This document shows, piece by piece, positions 34,845 to 43,878 of a DNA stretch of 64,000 nucleotides. The position numbers were made by a program, and so were the translations under genes. The stretch is from Peptostreptococcaceae bacterium pGA-8 (lineage in GTDB: Bacteria > Bacillota > Clostridia > Peptostreptococcales > Anaerovoracaceae): contig FONK01000004.1 in the NCBI GenBank assembly GCA_900112915.1, positions 61,378 through 125,377 of the forward strand, written 5' to 3'. How positions within the stretch are numbered: the first letter of the stretch is position 1; every line of letters starts with the position of its first letter. A model generated the notes under the pieces. The model worked only from the letters and a program-made list of their open reading frames with translations, ran no database searches and had not been told where the DNA came from.

Positions 34845-35954
34845 ATGAAGTCAAAAAAGATAGCGGCATTGGCCTTATCATTGGCAGCTGCACTGACGTT
34901 GACAATCGGCTTGGGCAGCCTATCATATGCCGAGACTATTTCAACAAATAAGAGCAAGCTGGCGGAGGTTAACAGTCAGAAGCAAAATGCTTCAAGCAAT
35001 GTTGAAGAAATTCAAAGTAGACTGAAGGAACAACAGAAGGAAGTAGATGCTATTACATCTGAGGTCAATTCTTTAGAGAGTGAAATCGCCTCTACTGAAG
35101 CCAAGGTAGAAGAAACTAAGGCCAATATGGCTGAAAGAAAAGAAGGCCTTGATAACAGACTTAGAGCTATGTATAAGAATGGATCCGTAGGATTTGTCGA
35201 TGTTTTGCTGAGCTCAAGAAATGTTTCTGAATTCCTTTCAAATGTCGAAATGATTAAGAAAATATACTCATATGACCAGCAAACCTTGGATCAGCTAAAG
35301 GCAGATCACGAATTCCTGGAAAAGGCTGAGGCTGAGCTTAAGGTCAAGAAAGAAGACCTGGTAGCAAAACAAAAAGAGGCTACAGAAAAGGCTAATGAGC
35401 TGGAGAATGAGAGAGCAAATGCTCAGGCAAGGCTTGACTCACTTACATCAATTTCATCTGAAATTGAGAGCCAAATTGCTGCACAGCAGGCGGAAATTGA
35501 TAAGCAAATCGCTGCACAGCAAGCAGGCGGAACTACCAATAACGGTTCTACAGGGGGTACGGTTGTTGTTGGTAACGGAACATATATTTGGCCAACTCAG
35601 GGAGTCGTTACATCCCCATTTGGACCTAGACCTAACTTTTATGGGGACTTCCATACAGGTATAGATATTGCCAACAGTGCCGGAACTCCAATAGTTGCAG
35701 CCGCAGCGGGAACCGTAATAGGACAGGGGCAGGATAGTGCCGGTGGTGAGTATATAATCATCTATCATGGAAATGGAATGTCAACCGCATATTGGCATAT
35801 GATGCATGGAAGCATTGCAGTGTCAAAAGGCCAGTCAGTTCAGCAGGGACAGCATATTGCAAGTATGGGAAGTACAGGCTGGAGTACCGGTCCACATCTC
35901 CATTTTGAAGTAAGGGTAAACGGTTCTCCGGTTAATCCGATGGGATACCTATAA
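34845..35954 (+). CDS. Coiled-coil M23 peptidase (FtsEX-dependent hydrolase)
   Basis: A secreted 369-residue protein. Signal peptide (about 1-28, ending SYA), long coiled coil (about 30-230) as in PcsB, CwlO and EnvC, a Gly/Asn/Thr-rich linker, then a LytM/M23 domain (about 250-369) with the zinc motifs HTGIDIA and GPHLHFEV. The metal ligands are intact, so it is a true endopeptidase rather than only an activator. Its place right after ftsEX points to control by that complex during division. 47 nt separate it from ftsX, with GGGGG before ATG. Confidence 0.92.
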   Translation: MKSKKIAALALSLAAALTLTIGLGSLSYAETISTNKSKLAEVNSQKQNASSNVEEIQSRLKEQQKEVDAITSEVNSLESEIASTEAKVEETKANMAERKEGLDNRLRAMYKNGSVGFVDVLLSSRNVSEFLSNVEMIKKIYSYDQQTLDQLKADHEFLEKAEAELKVKKEDLVAKQKEATEKANELENERANAQARLDSLTSISSEIESQIAAQQAEIDKQIAAQQAGGTTNNGSTGGTVVVGNGTYIWPTQGVVTSPFGPRPNFYGDFHTGIDIANSAGTPIVAAAAGTVIGQGQDSAGGEYIIIYHGNGMSTAYWHMMHGSIAVSKGQSVQQGQHIASMGSTGWSTGPHLHFEVRVNGSPVNPMGYL

Positions 35955-35960
35955 AAATTT

Positions 35961-37595
35961 ATGAATTTAGAAAAAACAGTTTTATCTATTTTAAAAGCCA
36001 GAGGCTATAGAGATGAGTCGGAAATTCAAGAGTTTATTTCTGACAAACCCCAAAAAACATATGATCCATTCCTTCTTCTTAATATGGAAGAAGGGGTGGA
36101 TTTAGTATTGTCATCCATTGAAAACGACGAGCGTATTTGCATTTACGGTGATTACGACTCTGACGGTATAACCTCCACAGCTATTATGTTGGAGGTTCTT
36201 TCGTTTCTAACTGATAATTTAAGCTACTATATTCCTTCAAGATTTGATGAAGGCTATGGTCTGAATATGGCGGCCATGGAAAAAATAAAGGCTGCCGGAG
36301 TTGACTTAATCATAACGGTAGACTGTGGAAGTGTGTCTGTGGATGAAGTTGAATATGCTAAGCAGCTGGGAATGAAGATAGTCGTTACTGATCACCATAA
36401 GGTGTCGGAGAAGAAGGCTGACTGCATACTCATTAATCCTACACAGCCGGAATGTCAATATCCCTTTAAAGCCTTAGCCGGATGCGGAGTTGCCTTCAAG
36501 TTCTGCCAGGCTATTGCAGGTGCGGCCGGACTTCCTAAAAGTGCGTATAACTCCACCTTGGACTTGGTAGCGGTGGGAACTATCGGAGATATTGTTCCAC
36601 TTATCGATGAAAATAGAACCTTGGTTAAATATGGCTTAAAAGCTTTAAATTCGGGAAAAAGAAAGCAGCTTGCGGCTCTTATGGATGGAATAGATTTGGA
36701 GCCTGGCAAGGTTAAGGCTTACAATGTAAGTTTTGGAATTGTTCCGCATTTAAATGCTGCGGGAAGAATAAAGGAAGCAAAATTGGGAGTTCAACTTCTT
36801 AGAGAAACGGATGATGAAAATCTTGCTCTAAAGGTGGAACGCCTCAAGGAGTGCAATAAAGAAAGAAGAAGAATTCAGGATGAAACATATAATTTGTGCC
36901 TTGAGATTCTAAAAGAAAAATACGTAGAAGATGAGTTCCTTGTATTGGAGCTTGATGACGCCCATGAGGGCATCACCGGAATTGTAGCAGGAAAGATAAA
37001 AGACAGTTTCAAGAAGCCGACCATAATACTCACACCAACAGAGGATGATTGCTACAAGGGTACGGGCAGGTCTGTTGAAAATATAAATCTTTATGAATTA
37101 CTTAAAGAAAATGAAGACCTCTTCATCCGCTTTGGAGGACATAAGGCAGCATGTGGATTTACTCTGAAAAAGAAAAATATAGGTGAATTACGCAGTAATC
37201 TAAACTCAAGGCTAGCCGAGCAGGCTTCAGAGCATAAAAATGCATGTGACTTGGAAGGTAAGGCTGATATATGCCTTGAAATTGGAGAAATTACAGAAGC
37301 TTTAGCAGACCAGCTGGATTTGTTTGAGCCGGTGGGCTGTGCGAATCCGAGACCTCTAATTGAAATAAGAGGAAATGTAATCAGGTCAGCCTCAATTGGG
37401 AATCACGGGCAGTACAGAAAGTTTACTCTCGGGGATAAGGGAGCCAGTATCAACTGTGTACTTTTCAAGAACACTGAACGGTTTGACCATCTCAGCGAAA
37501 ATGGAAATCTTATAAGTGTTGTTGGGTATCCAAATGTGCAAAAATGGAATGGAAGAAATTACCTGCAGCTTGTTGCAGAGTGTGTAAAGGAATAG
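35961..37595 (+). CDS. recJ: Single-stranded DNA exonuclease RecJ
   Basis: A 544-residue DHH-family nuclease degrading single-stranded DNA 5' to 3' in recombination and repair. DHH motifs: YGDYDSDGITS, VDCGS, TDHHKVSEK, LDLVAVGTIGDIVPL; then DHHA1 with GITGIVAGKIKD and RFGGHKAACGFTL, and an OB-fold at the end. It starts 6 nt after the M23 gene stop with only a weak ribosome site, so it may be translationally coupled. It is slightly shorter than E. coli RecJ. Confidence 0.93.
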   Translation: MNLEKTVLSILKARGYRDESEIQEFISDKPQKTYDPFLLLNMEEGVDLVLSSIENDERICIYGDYDSDGITSTAIMLEVLSFLTDNLSYYIPSRFDEGYGLNMAAMEKIKAAGVDLIITVDCGSVSVDEVEYAKQLGMKIVVTDHHKVSEKKADCILINPTQPECQYPFKALAGCGVAFKFCQAIAGAAGLPKSAYNSTLDLVAVGTIGDIVPLIDENRTLVKYGLKALNSGKRKQLAALMDGIDLEPGKVKAYNVSFGIVPHLNAAGRIKEAKLGVQLLRETDDENLALKVERLKECNKERRRIQDETYNLCLEILKEKYVEDEFLVLELDDAHEGITGIVAGKIKDSFKKPTIILTPTEDDCYKGTGRSVENINLYELLKENEDLFIRFGGHKAACGFTLKKKNIGELRSNLNSRLAEQASEHKNACDLEGKADICLEIGEITEALADQLDLFEPVGCANPRPLIEIRGNVIRSASIGNHGQYRKFTLGDKGASINCVLFKNTERFDHLSENGNLISVVGYPNVQKWNGRNYLQLVAECVKE

Positions 37596-37602
37596 TATAT
37601 AC

Positions 37603-38772
37603 ATGATTCAAATAAATAAGAAAAAATTTATATCATCCATAGTGTTGGCAGCAATTATCGGAGGCATTGTAGTCGGCGGAGGCATAATGGCTGCTTTGTC
37701 ACTGAAGGGCTTGAGTCTTGTTTCTGCTAAAGAGGCAAAGGAAATGAAGGGTATATTGGATGTTTTCGGAAAGTTTCCGGCTATACAGGAAACTGTTGAA
37801 GGTAAAGGCATTTTTAAAATTGACAAAGCTAAGGCACAGGATGATGTGTATAAAGCCTATGTCAATGCTTTGGGGGATAAATATTCTGAATATTTAAATG
37901 CAGAAGAAGCTAAGGAATGGGAAGAATCATTATCCGGTGAATTTTCCGGCGTTGGGGTCAACTTTCGGGAGGAAGATGGTGTTTTTGTCGTAATAAAGAC
38001 CATTGAAGGCAGTCCTGCATCTAAAGAGGACATTAAGGCCGGCGATATTATTGAAAAGGTAGACGGAAAAACCTATAGTGAGCATATAGAGATGGCGAAG
38101 GCTATAAGAGGAGAGGAAGGAAGTAAGGTTACCCTCACCTTAAGCCGTGATGGAGAGTCGAAAGACATTACTATGGTCAGAGGAACTGTTAAGGAAAAAA
38201 CCGTTACAGCAGCTATTCTGGATGACAACATCGGATATATCAGAATTCTTTCCTTTGAAGAGGGTACAGCAAAGGAGTTTAAGGAAGCTGTCAGCCAGCT
38301 GGAGTCAAAGGGCGTGGAAAAGGCTGTGATTGACATTCGTGAAAACTTTGGCGGATACACTAAGGAAGGCATAGACATTGCCGATATGCTTTTACCGGAG
38401 GGTACAATTACCTACATGAAGGATAAGAAAGGCAAGAAGGAATACTTCAATTCAGATGTGAACAGAACAAAATTGAAATACTCACTATTAGTCAATGAGA
38501 ATACGGCTTCTACATCAGAAATATTGGCAGCCGCCGTTAAGGATAATAAGGGCGGACCTGTGGTAGGCACCAAAACCTTTGGCAAGGGCATAGTGCAAAA
38601 CACCTATAAATTCAACGATGGCTCTGCACTCAAGTTGACCATAATGCAGTACTTTTCACCTAAAGGAAAGACAATTCACAAAAAAGGGGTCAAGCCGGAT
38701 TATGTTGTGGAATTACCGGAAAATGCAGAAAGTGATGTTCAATTAGCTAAGGCTGTTGAACTGTTAAAATAA
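37603..38772 (+). CDS. C-terminal processing protease, S41 family
   Basis: A 389-residue membrane-anchored or secreted serine protease. Hydrophobic N-terminal segment (about 12-34), a PDZ domain (about 95-180) that binds substrate C-termini, and a peptidase core (about 190-370) with the catalytic Ser in NTASTSEIL (about 305) and Lys in TKTFGKG (about 327). Resembles CtpA/CtpB of Bacillus. Seven bases after recJ, same transcript. In ftsEX neighbourhoods such proteases often process envelope proteins; the substrate here is unknown. Confidence 0.92.
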   Translation: MIQINKKKFISSIVLAAIIGGIVVGGGIMAALSLKGLSLVSAKEAKEMKGILDVFGKFPAIQETVEGKGIFKIDKAKAQDDVYKAYVNALGDKYSEYLNAEEAKEWEESLSGEFSGVGVNFREEDGVFVVIKTIEGSPASKEDIKAGDIIEKVDGKTYSEHIEMAKAIRGEEGSKVTLTLSRDGESKDITMVRGTVKEKTVTAAILDDNIGYIRILSFEEGTAKEFKEAVSQLESKGVEKAVIDIRENFGGYTKEGIDIADMLLPEGTITYMKDKKGKKEYFNSDVNRTKLKYSLLVNENTASTSEILAAAVKDNKGGPVVGTKTFGKGIVQNTYKFNDGSALKLTIMQYFSPKGKTIHKKGVKPDYVVELPENAESDVQLAKAVELLK

Positions 38773-38813
38773 AAAATATAATATTAAAATTTGGGAAACC
38801 TTGTAAAAAAACA

Positions 38814-38842
38814 TTGACTTTAATGCATAAAAGTAGTATCTT
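38814..38842 (+). promoter_or_regulatory. Promoter of yerC-like gene
   Basis: TTGACT (38814-38819), 17-bp spacer, TATCTT (38837-38842). Confidence 0.65.
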
Positions 38843-38886
38843 GAAAAAGAGAAATTGAATGTTAAAGAATTTAGGAGGATTTTCAA

Positions 38887-39186
38887 ATGGCTTATGATTC
38901 AAAATTTAAGAGCGCTGATCTTGATGAATTGTTTGACGGCATTTTGACTTTAAAAGATAGAGAAGATTGTTACAGATTTTTTGAGGATATTTGCACAGTC
39001 AATGAAATTTATGCTATTTCACAGAGACTACAGGTTGCAAAGCTTTTAGCAGCTAAGAAAACATACAATGAAATTGAGGAGATAACTAAGGCTTCAACAG
39101 CAACAATTAGTAGAATAAATAAGTGTCTACTATACGGAGCAGACGGATATACAAGGGTTCTGGAGCGTTTAGAAGAGAAGAAATAG
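38887..39186 (+). CDS. TrpR-related YerC/YecD family regulator
   Basis: A 99-residue all-helical DNA-binding protein of the YerC/YecD family, related to the tryptophan repressor TrpR. The core IYAISQRLQVAKLLAAKKTYNEIEEITKASTATISRI contains the helix-turn-helix. Ligand and targets of this family are largely unknown. AGGAGG precedes the ATG. Own promoter and terminator: single-gene unit. Confidence 0.88.
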   Translation: MAYDSKFKSADLDELFDGILTLKDREDCYRFFEDICTVNEIYAISQRLQVAKLLAAKKTYNEIEEITKASTATISRINKCLLYGADGYTRVLERLEEKK

Positions 39187-39211
39187 TTCAGACAATATTC
39201 AAGCTTGAATA

Positions 39212-39237
39212 GGGCGTCTTATTTAGACGTCCTTTTT
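39212..39237 (+). terminator. Terminator of yerC-like gene
   Basis: GGGCGTCT/AGACGTCC stem (one G-U pair), 5-nt loop, five T. Confidence 0.85.
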
Positions 39238-39266
39238 GTTTTATTCAGCTGTATAAAGAGGTGAAT

Positions 39267-39830
39267 ATGGAAATAATATATGTTTATGATGGAGATTTTT
39301 CAAAGGGTGAGGGTGGATACGATTTAATCAGAAGGGCGGCATCCGAGTTCTGCCGGGAGATGGGCTTTGACTATGCTCCCTATGAAATTTGCAAAACAGG
39401 GAAAGGAAAACCATATTTTAAGGATTTTCCGGAGATCCATTTTTCCTTGAGCCATAGCGGAAGCCTGTGGGTCTGTATGTTCAGCCTGAACTGCTGTGGC
39501 ATTGATATACAGCAGGTTGTTAAAAAGAATTATGAGAAAATATCGAAGAGAGTCTTTACTGAGGATGAAGATCATTATGTAAGACTTTGGGGATTAGACG
39601 GCTTCTTTAATATTTGGACCAGAAGAGAAGCGATGGGAAAAGCCCTGGGCTGCGGGCTATTTGGAGATATGCCGTCAACAGTATCAAAAAATACCGATTT
39701 GGAAGCTGAGGTGTCACTGGCGGGTGGCGAAAAAATCAGCTTTAAAGAGATTGAAATTTCAGACGATATAAAGTGTGCCTGCTGTTTGGTAAATGAGAAA
39801 ATAGATAGTGTAGAGTTCAGGCTTATATGA
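39267..39830 (+). CDS. 4'-phosphopantetheinyl transferase superfamily protein
   Basis: Transfers phosphopantetheine from CoA to a carrier protein serine. The 187-residue protein has the Sfp-type motifs GKGKPYF, FSLSHSG, GIDIQQV (Mg-binding Asp) and FFNIWTRREAMGKA (WTxKEA equivalent with RRE). It is shorter than Sfp (about 225), lacking part of the N-terminal lobe. No carrier protein or NRPS/PKS gene is near. ATG 39267 follows AGAGGTG; a GTG 6 nt earlier is inside that site. First gene of an apparent unit with recX and tcdA. Confidence 0.85.
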   Translation: MEIIYVYDGDFSKGEGGYDLIRRAASEFCREMGFDYAPYEICKTGKGKPYFKDFPEIHFSLSHSGSLWVCMFSLNCCGIDIQQVVKKNYEKISKRVFTEDEDHYVRLWGLDGFFNIWTRREAMGKALGCGLFGDMPSTVSKNTDLEAEVSLAGGEKISFKEIEISDDIKCACCLVNEKIDSVEFRLI

Positions 39831-39845
39831 TGAAAGGAAGCTGAT

Positions 39846-40328
39846 TTGAATATTTATGATGCTATTTCCGGTTATTTGGCAAAACAAATGCGAACCGGCA
39901 AAGAGGTTGAATTAAAGCTTAAGGAAAAGGGTTTCGACGGGGAGAAAATAAAAGAAGTCATTGAAGAATATAAAAACCTTAAGTATATTGATGATGGAGC
40001 TTATGCAGCAGCATTCTTTCGTATGGCCTTCAGAAAGGGGAAAAGCAAAGCCAGGGCATATCAGGAGCTAAGCCTTAAGGGTGTTTCCAGAGAAGATATT
40101 GATGCCGGTTATGAGGAGCTGCTGGAAGAAAATGATGCGGAAATTTTAACCATTGAGAAAGAGCGGGCTCGATTGCAGATAGAGCGTATTTTAACAAAGG
40201 AAGGGCTGTCAAGGGATGATGCCGTAGATGAGAGGCTTTATAATAAGCTGGGAAGGCGACTGGCAGCCTTGGGATATGAAGGCAGTATAATATATAGCTT
40301 ACTTGGAGAGATGAAAAGGAAGTATTAA
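39846..40328 (+). CDS. recX: RecX regulator of RecA
   Basis: A 160-residue helical-repeat protein that modulates RecA filaments. Three tandem three-helix repeats are visible, with the typical AYAAAFFRMAFRKGKSKARAYQ region and the C-terminal LGRRLAALGYEGSIIYSLL. TTG start with AAAGGAAG 5 nt upstream. recA is not in the window. Co-directional with its neighbours, gaps of 15 and 3 nt. Confidence 0.85.
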   Translation: MNIYDAISGYLAKQMRTGKEVELKLKEKGFDGEKIKEVIEEYKNLKYIDDGAYAAAFFRMAFRKGKSKARAYQELSLKGVSREDIDAGYEELLEENDAEILTIEKERARLQIERILTKEGLSRDDAVDERLYNKLGRRLAALGYEGSIIYSLLGEMKRKY

Positions 40329-40331
40329 TTT

Positions 40332-41021
40332 ATGGCAGATATTTTTGAGAGAACAAAAAAGCTCATAGGCGACGAAGGGCTTGACAAGCTCCATAACAGC
40401 AAGATAATAGTTTTTGGCGTTGGGGGAGTCGGCGGATATGTTTGTGAAGCCTTGGCGAGAAGCGGAGTAGGAGAATTACATCTCGTAGACGGAGATGTTG
40501 TTTCGGAAAGCAATATCAACAGACAAATTATTGCAACAATGGATACTCTGGGCAAATCAAAGGTGCAGCTTATGAAGGCAAGAATTAAATCTATCAACGA
40601 AGCATGTAAGGTTTATACCTATGAGTGTTTTGTGTTACCTGGAGAATTTTTTGATATACCTGATTTTTCAAGCTTTTCCTATGTAGTTGACGCTGTAGAT
40701 ACGGTGGCTGCAAAGCTGGCCATCATTGAAAAGGCGAAGGATAGCAATGTGCCGGTAATTTCATCTATGGGAACAGGCAACAAGCTGGATCCTCTGGCAT
40801 TTGAAATAACCGACATATCAAAAACCTCCGTATGCCCCTTGGCGAAGGTGGTGAGAAAAGCTCTGAGAGAAAAGCAGATTAGAGGAGTGGATGTTTTGTA
40901 CTCAAAAGAAGAGCCTATAAAGACAAACACCAGGACCCCGGGGAGCGTCGGTTTTGTGCCCCCCGTTGCCGGAATGGCGATTGCCGGATTTGTAGTTAAA
41001 AAGCTGATTAATTTAATTTAA
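40332..41021 (+). CDS. tcdA: tRNA threonylcarbamoyladenosine dehydratase TcdA
   Basis: An E1/ThiF-like enzyme that cyclises t6A37 of tRNA to ct6A using ATP. The 229-residue chain has the nucleotide loop VFGVGGVGGYV, the adenylation motif SNINRQI, VVDAVDT, and the C-terminal motif TRTPGSVGFVPPVAG, which separates TcdA from ThiF and MoeB. The zinc Cys pairs of ThiF are absent, as expected. Its 3' end overlaps the convergent SGNH gene by 14 nt. Confidence 0.92.
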   Translation: MADIFERTKKLIGDEGLDKLHNSKIIVFGVGGVGGYVCEALARSGVGELHLVDGDVVSESNINRQIIATMDTLGKSKVQLMKARIKSINEACKVYTYECFVLPGEFFDIPDFSSFSYVVDAVDTVAAKLAIIEKAKDSNVPVISSMGTGNKLDPLAFEITDISKTSVCPLAKVVRKALREKQIRGVDVLYSKEEPIKTNTRTPGSVGFVPPVAGMAIAGFVVKKLINLI

Positions 41022-41688
41022 GCTTGCTGTTGCAGAACTCTGCAATTAGCCGGTGACCTTTTTCGTTGGGATGCATACCGTCAAGGCAAAGGTATGATGA
41101 GTAATCCCCCAGATTTGAAAATGCTTCATTAATATCAAGAACAGGAAGGTTTTCTTCCATAGCTATTTCTTTTACTACACGATTATAGTTTTTGTGCCAT
41201 CTGTATATTGATTCAACATCCATATTCAAATATGTCATTATGTTTTCTTTTGATAAACCTTTTGCAATCCAATTGAAAAAACGCTTTGAATCAAGGGGTG
41301 GCAGTGTCATTAATACGGGATGGCTGCCGGTTTCTTCCACTCCCTCGATAACTTCTATATATTCTTTTTTAAACCTTTCAAGTGGAACATTGGCAAGGTG
41401 TTCTTTATGGGGATTTTTTGATATTTCCTGCCAATTCAGGTCACAGTCATTGCCTCCGAATTCTATGAGACAGATATCATAATTGCTGATTAGCTCTTTC
41501 TTTTTCTTTAGAATTTCAATTCCTTTTTCTATGGTACAGCCGAATTTTGCCCAGTTTTTAATTACCGCCCCTGTTTTTTCTGAGAGGAGCTTATCGAAGC
41601 TATTCCTGGAAAAAACATACCTGCCTTTTTCTTCATCAAAAACTACGCCCTTTACTACTGAATCGCCTAAAATACAAATTGATTTCAT
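41008..41688 (-). CDS. SGNH/GDSL hydrolase
   Basis: A 226-residue esterase-like protein with all SGNH blocks: ILGDS (nucleophile Ser), the Gly of block II, FGGNDCD (GxND) and DGMHPNEKGH (DxxH). No signal peptide, so probably cytoplasmic. The family includes acyl and acetyl esterases; substrate unknown. ATG 41688 lies after GGAGGTTGTA. Leftward single gene, tail to tail with tcdA. Confidence 0.88.
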   Translation of the reverse strand: MKSICILGDSVVKGVVFDEEKGRYVFSRNSFDKLLSEKTGAVIKNWAKFGCTIEKGIEILKKKKELISNYDICLIEFGGNDCDLNWQEISKNPHKEHLANVPLERFKKEYIEVIEGVEETGSHPVLMTLPPLDSKRFFNWIAKGLSKENIMTYLNMDVESIYRWHKNYNRVVKEIAMEENLPVLDINEAFSNLGDYSSYLCLDGMHPNEKGHRLIAEFCNSKLKLN

Positions 41689-41853
41689 TACAACCTCCAT
41701 ATAGAATAAACGAAACTATATTATATGATATTAGATATTATATAATATGATATATAGTATGTCAAATGCAAAAAGTAATATTTGTTATTCTTGTAGATGT
41801 GCGAATAAAAGAGTATAATGTAGATGTAAATTTGATTTTTGTTGGAGAGAAAT

Positions 41854-42411
41854 ATGGAATATATCGAAATGCTGGAACAATTGAGAAATAACGGTCCCGA
41901 TACATGGCAGCAGCTACCGAAGATAAAGCTTATTATCAGTCAACTGATTGAAATGATAGATGAGCAGCATCCGGGCAGCAGCTTTTTTAATGAGGAAAAA
42001 TATAAAAGCAGTATGGTAAACCATTTTGCCAAGAAGGGCATTGTGCCCAGGGCGCAGGGAAAGAAGTATGGCAAGGAGCATATTGCAATTAATACGGCCT
42101 GTGCCATGTTTAAACAGGTTCTTACTTTAGAAAATATGATTCCTTTGATTAAAAATTGTGCCGGCGACGGGAAAGAAGTCCTTGACCATAAAATTAAAGC
42201 ATTTTATGAGGAATTTTTGGAGATAAGCACCCAGGAAAAAGAAGAAATTTTGTGTAAATTGGACTCTCCGGGTGTAAAAAATGAAAAAGATGTGCAAGCC
42301 ATTGCTAACACAGCTATGGAATGTGCAATTAAATCGTATATGAATCAATTAGCCTGTAAGATGCTCATTGAACAGCTAAGTGAAATTTCAGGAGACGGAA
42401 AGGGGAAATAA
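41854..42411 (+). CDS. DUF1836 family protein
   Basis: A 185-residue soluble helical protein. The arrangement TWQQLPKIKLIISQLIEMI ... MVNHFAKKGIVPRAQGKKYGKEHIAI ... FKQVLTL fits DUF1836, whose N-terminal part looks like a MerR-type winged helix with a short wing (KGIVPRAQGKKY). It may bind DNA, but function is not established. ATG 41854 follows GGAGAG. It ends in TAATG, which is also the start of the aldehyde dehydrogenase gene, so the two are coupled and it may regulate or accompany that enzyme. Confidence 0.75.
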   Translation: MEYIEMLEQLRNNGPDTWQQLPKIKLIISQLIEMIDEQHPGSSFFNEEKYKSSMVNHFAKKGIVPRAQGKKYGKEHIAINTACAMFKQVLTLENMIPLIKNCAGDGKEVLDHKIKAFYEEFLEISTQEKEEILCKLDSPGVKNEKDVQAIANTAMECAIKSYMNQLACKMLIEQLSEISGDGKGK

Positions 42412-43829
42412 TGGATATTAAAGCATTAGTTCAAGAACAAAAAAGTTTTTTCCAAAATGGGCTTACAGCCAAGGCCGACTTTAGAAAATATAGCCTCGTA
42501 AGACTTAAAAAATCTATTGAGGATTACGAAGAAGATATATTGGAGGCCTTAAAACTGGATCTGGGCAAATCTAAGACAGAAGCATATATGACTGAGTTGG
42601 CTACTGTTTATGGGGAAATTGAATATTTTAGACGAAATATTAAAAAGCTGATGAAGGTAAAAAGAAGCAATTTCTCCCCGGCGACATTTCCGTCCAAAGG
42701 CAGAATTTATTCGGAGGGATACGGTTCGGTTTTGATTATGTCACCTTGGAACTATCCGTTTCAGTTGGCGATTATGCCGCTGATTGGAGCCATTGCGGGA
42801 GGAAACTGTGCAGTTGTAAAACCTTCGGCCTACGCAGCTCATACATCTAAAATAGTAAAGAAAATAATTGAGACCACCTTTGATGAGGAGTATGTAGCTT
42901 GTGTAACCGGAGGAAGGGAAGAAAACAGTATGCTGCTGGAGGAACCCTTTGACTACATTTTCTTCACCGGAGGCGCTGAAGTCGGCAGGGAGGTGCTGAG
43001 AAAGGCTGCGGAGAACATTATTCCCGTAACCTTGGAATTAGGCGGTAAAAGTCCTGTAATTGTGGAAAAAACAGCCGATGTTGATATTGCAGCAAGAAGG
43101 ATTGTATGGGGAAAGTACCTGAATTGTGGGCAGACCTGCGTAGCTCCGGATTATGTTCTGGTTGATAAATCCCTTAAAGATGAGTTTGTTAAAAAGAGCA
43201 TCTCATATATTGAGGCTATGTACGGAAGTGACCCCATTAAGTCAAAAAACTACGGAAAAATTGTCAACAGCAAGCATCTTCTGCGACTTGAGGACAACCT
43301 TAAAGGACAGAGCATTCTCTATGGCGGCTCCTTTGATATGGAAGCGGGAAAGCTGGAGCCTACAATTGTTGATGAACCGGACCTATCATCAAGGTTAATG
43401 AGTGAAGAAATTTTCGGGCCAATCATGCCGATCATCGCCTATGAAAATATTGAAGAAGCCTATAAAATAATATCTCGCCGACCGAAGCCTCTTGCACTTT
43501 ACATGTTCACGGGAAACAAAAAAGCTGCTGAAGAGGTCATATCCAAGCTCCAATTTGGTGGTGGATGCATTAATGATACGATTATGCATTTAGCGACAGA
43601 TATGCCCTTTGGAGGTGTCGGCAATAGCGGAATGGGAGCATACCATGGAAAGAAAAGCTATGATACCTTTACAAGGGAAAAGTCAATATTAGTTAAGGGC
43701 AGTAGCTTAGATGTACCGTTTCGATACTCTGTGGATAAGAGTGCCAAGCCCGGCAGCCTAGGCTTAAAGCTGATGAGGGCTCTTGGAGATGAGAGAAGAC
43801 TGAAGATAATAAGATTTTTGATGAAGTAA
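42411..43829 (+). CDS. Aldehyde dehydrogenase, class 3-like
   Basis: Oxidises aldehydes with NAD(P). The 472-residue chain has MSPWNYPFQL, the cofactor region TGGAEVGREV, catalytic Glu in LELGGKSP, and catalytic Cys in NCGQTCVAPDY, followed by EEIFGPIMP. It lacks a long N-terminal extension, typical of the class 3 type that acts on medium- and long-chain or aromatic aldehydes. The last ~40 residues after the oligomerisation strand (from SVDKSAKPGSLG) are longer than usual. Coupled by TAATG to the DUF1836 gene. Confidence 0.92.
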   Translation: MDIKALVQEQKSFFQNGLTAKADFRKYSLVRLKKSIEDYEEDILEALKLDLGKSKTEAYMTELATVYGEIEYFRRNIKKLMKVKRSNFSPATFPSKGRIYSEGYGSVLIMSPWNYPFQLAIMPLIGAIAGGNCAVVKPSAYAAHTSKIVKKIIETTFDEEYVACVTGGREENSMLLEEPFDYIFFTGGAEVGREVLRKAAENIIPVTLELGGKSPVIVEKTADVDIAARRIVWGKYLNCGQTCVAPDYVLVDKSLKDEFVKKSISYIEAMYGSDPIKSKNYGKIVNSKHLLRLEDNLKGQSILYGGSFDMEAGKLEPTIVDEPDLSSRLMSEEIFGPIMPIIAYENIEEAYKIISRRPKPLALYMFTGNKKAAEEVISKLQFGGGCINDTIMHLATDMPFGGVGNSGMGAYHGKKSYDTFTREKSILVKGSSLDVPFRYSVDKSAKPGSLGLKLMRALGDERRLKIIRFLMK

Positions 43830-43878
43830 TATATATGGACTTAAGCATATGGAATTGATTTAAAGAGGAGATTTTGAT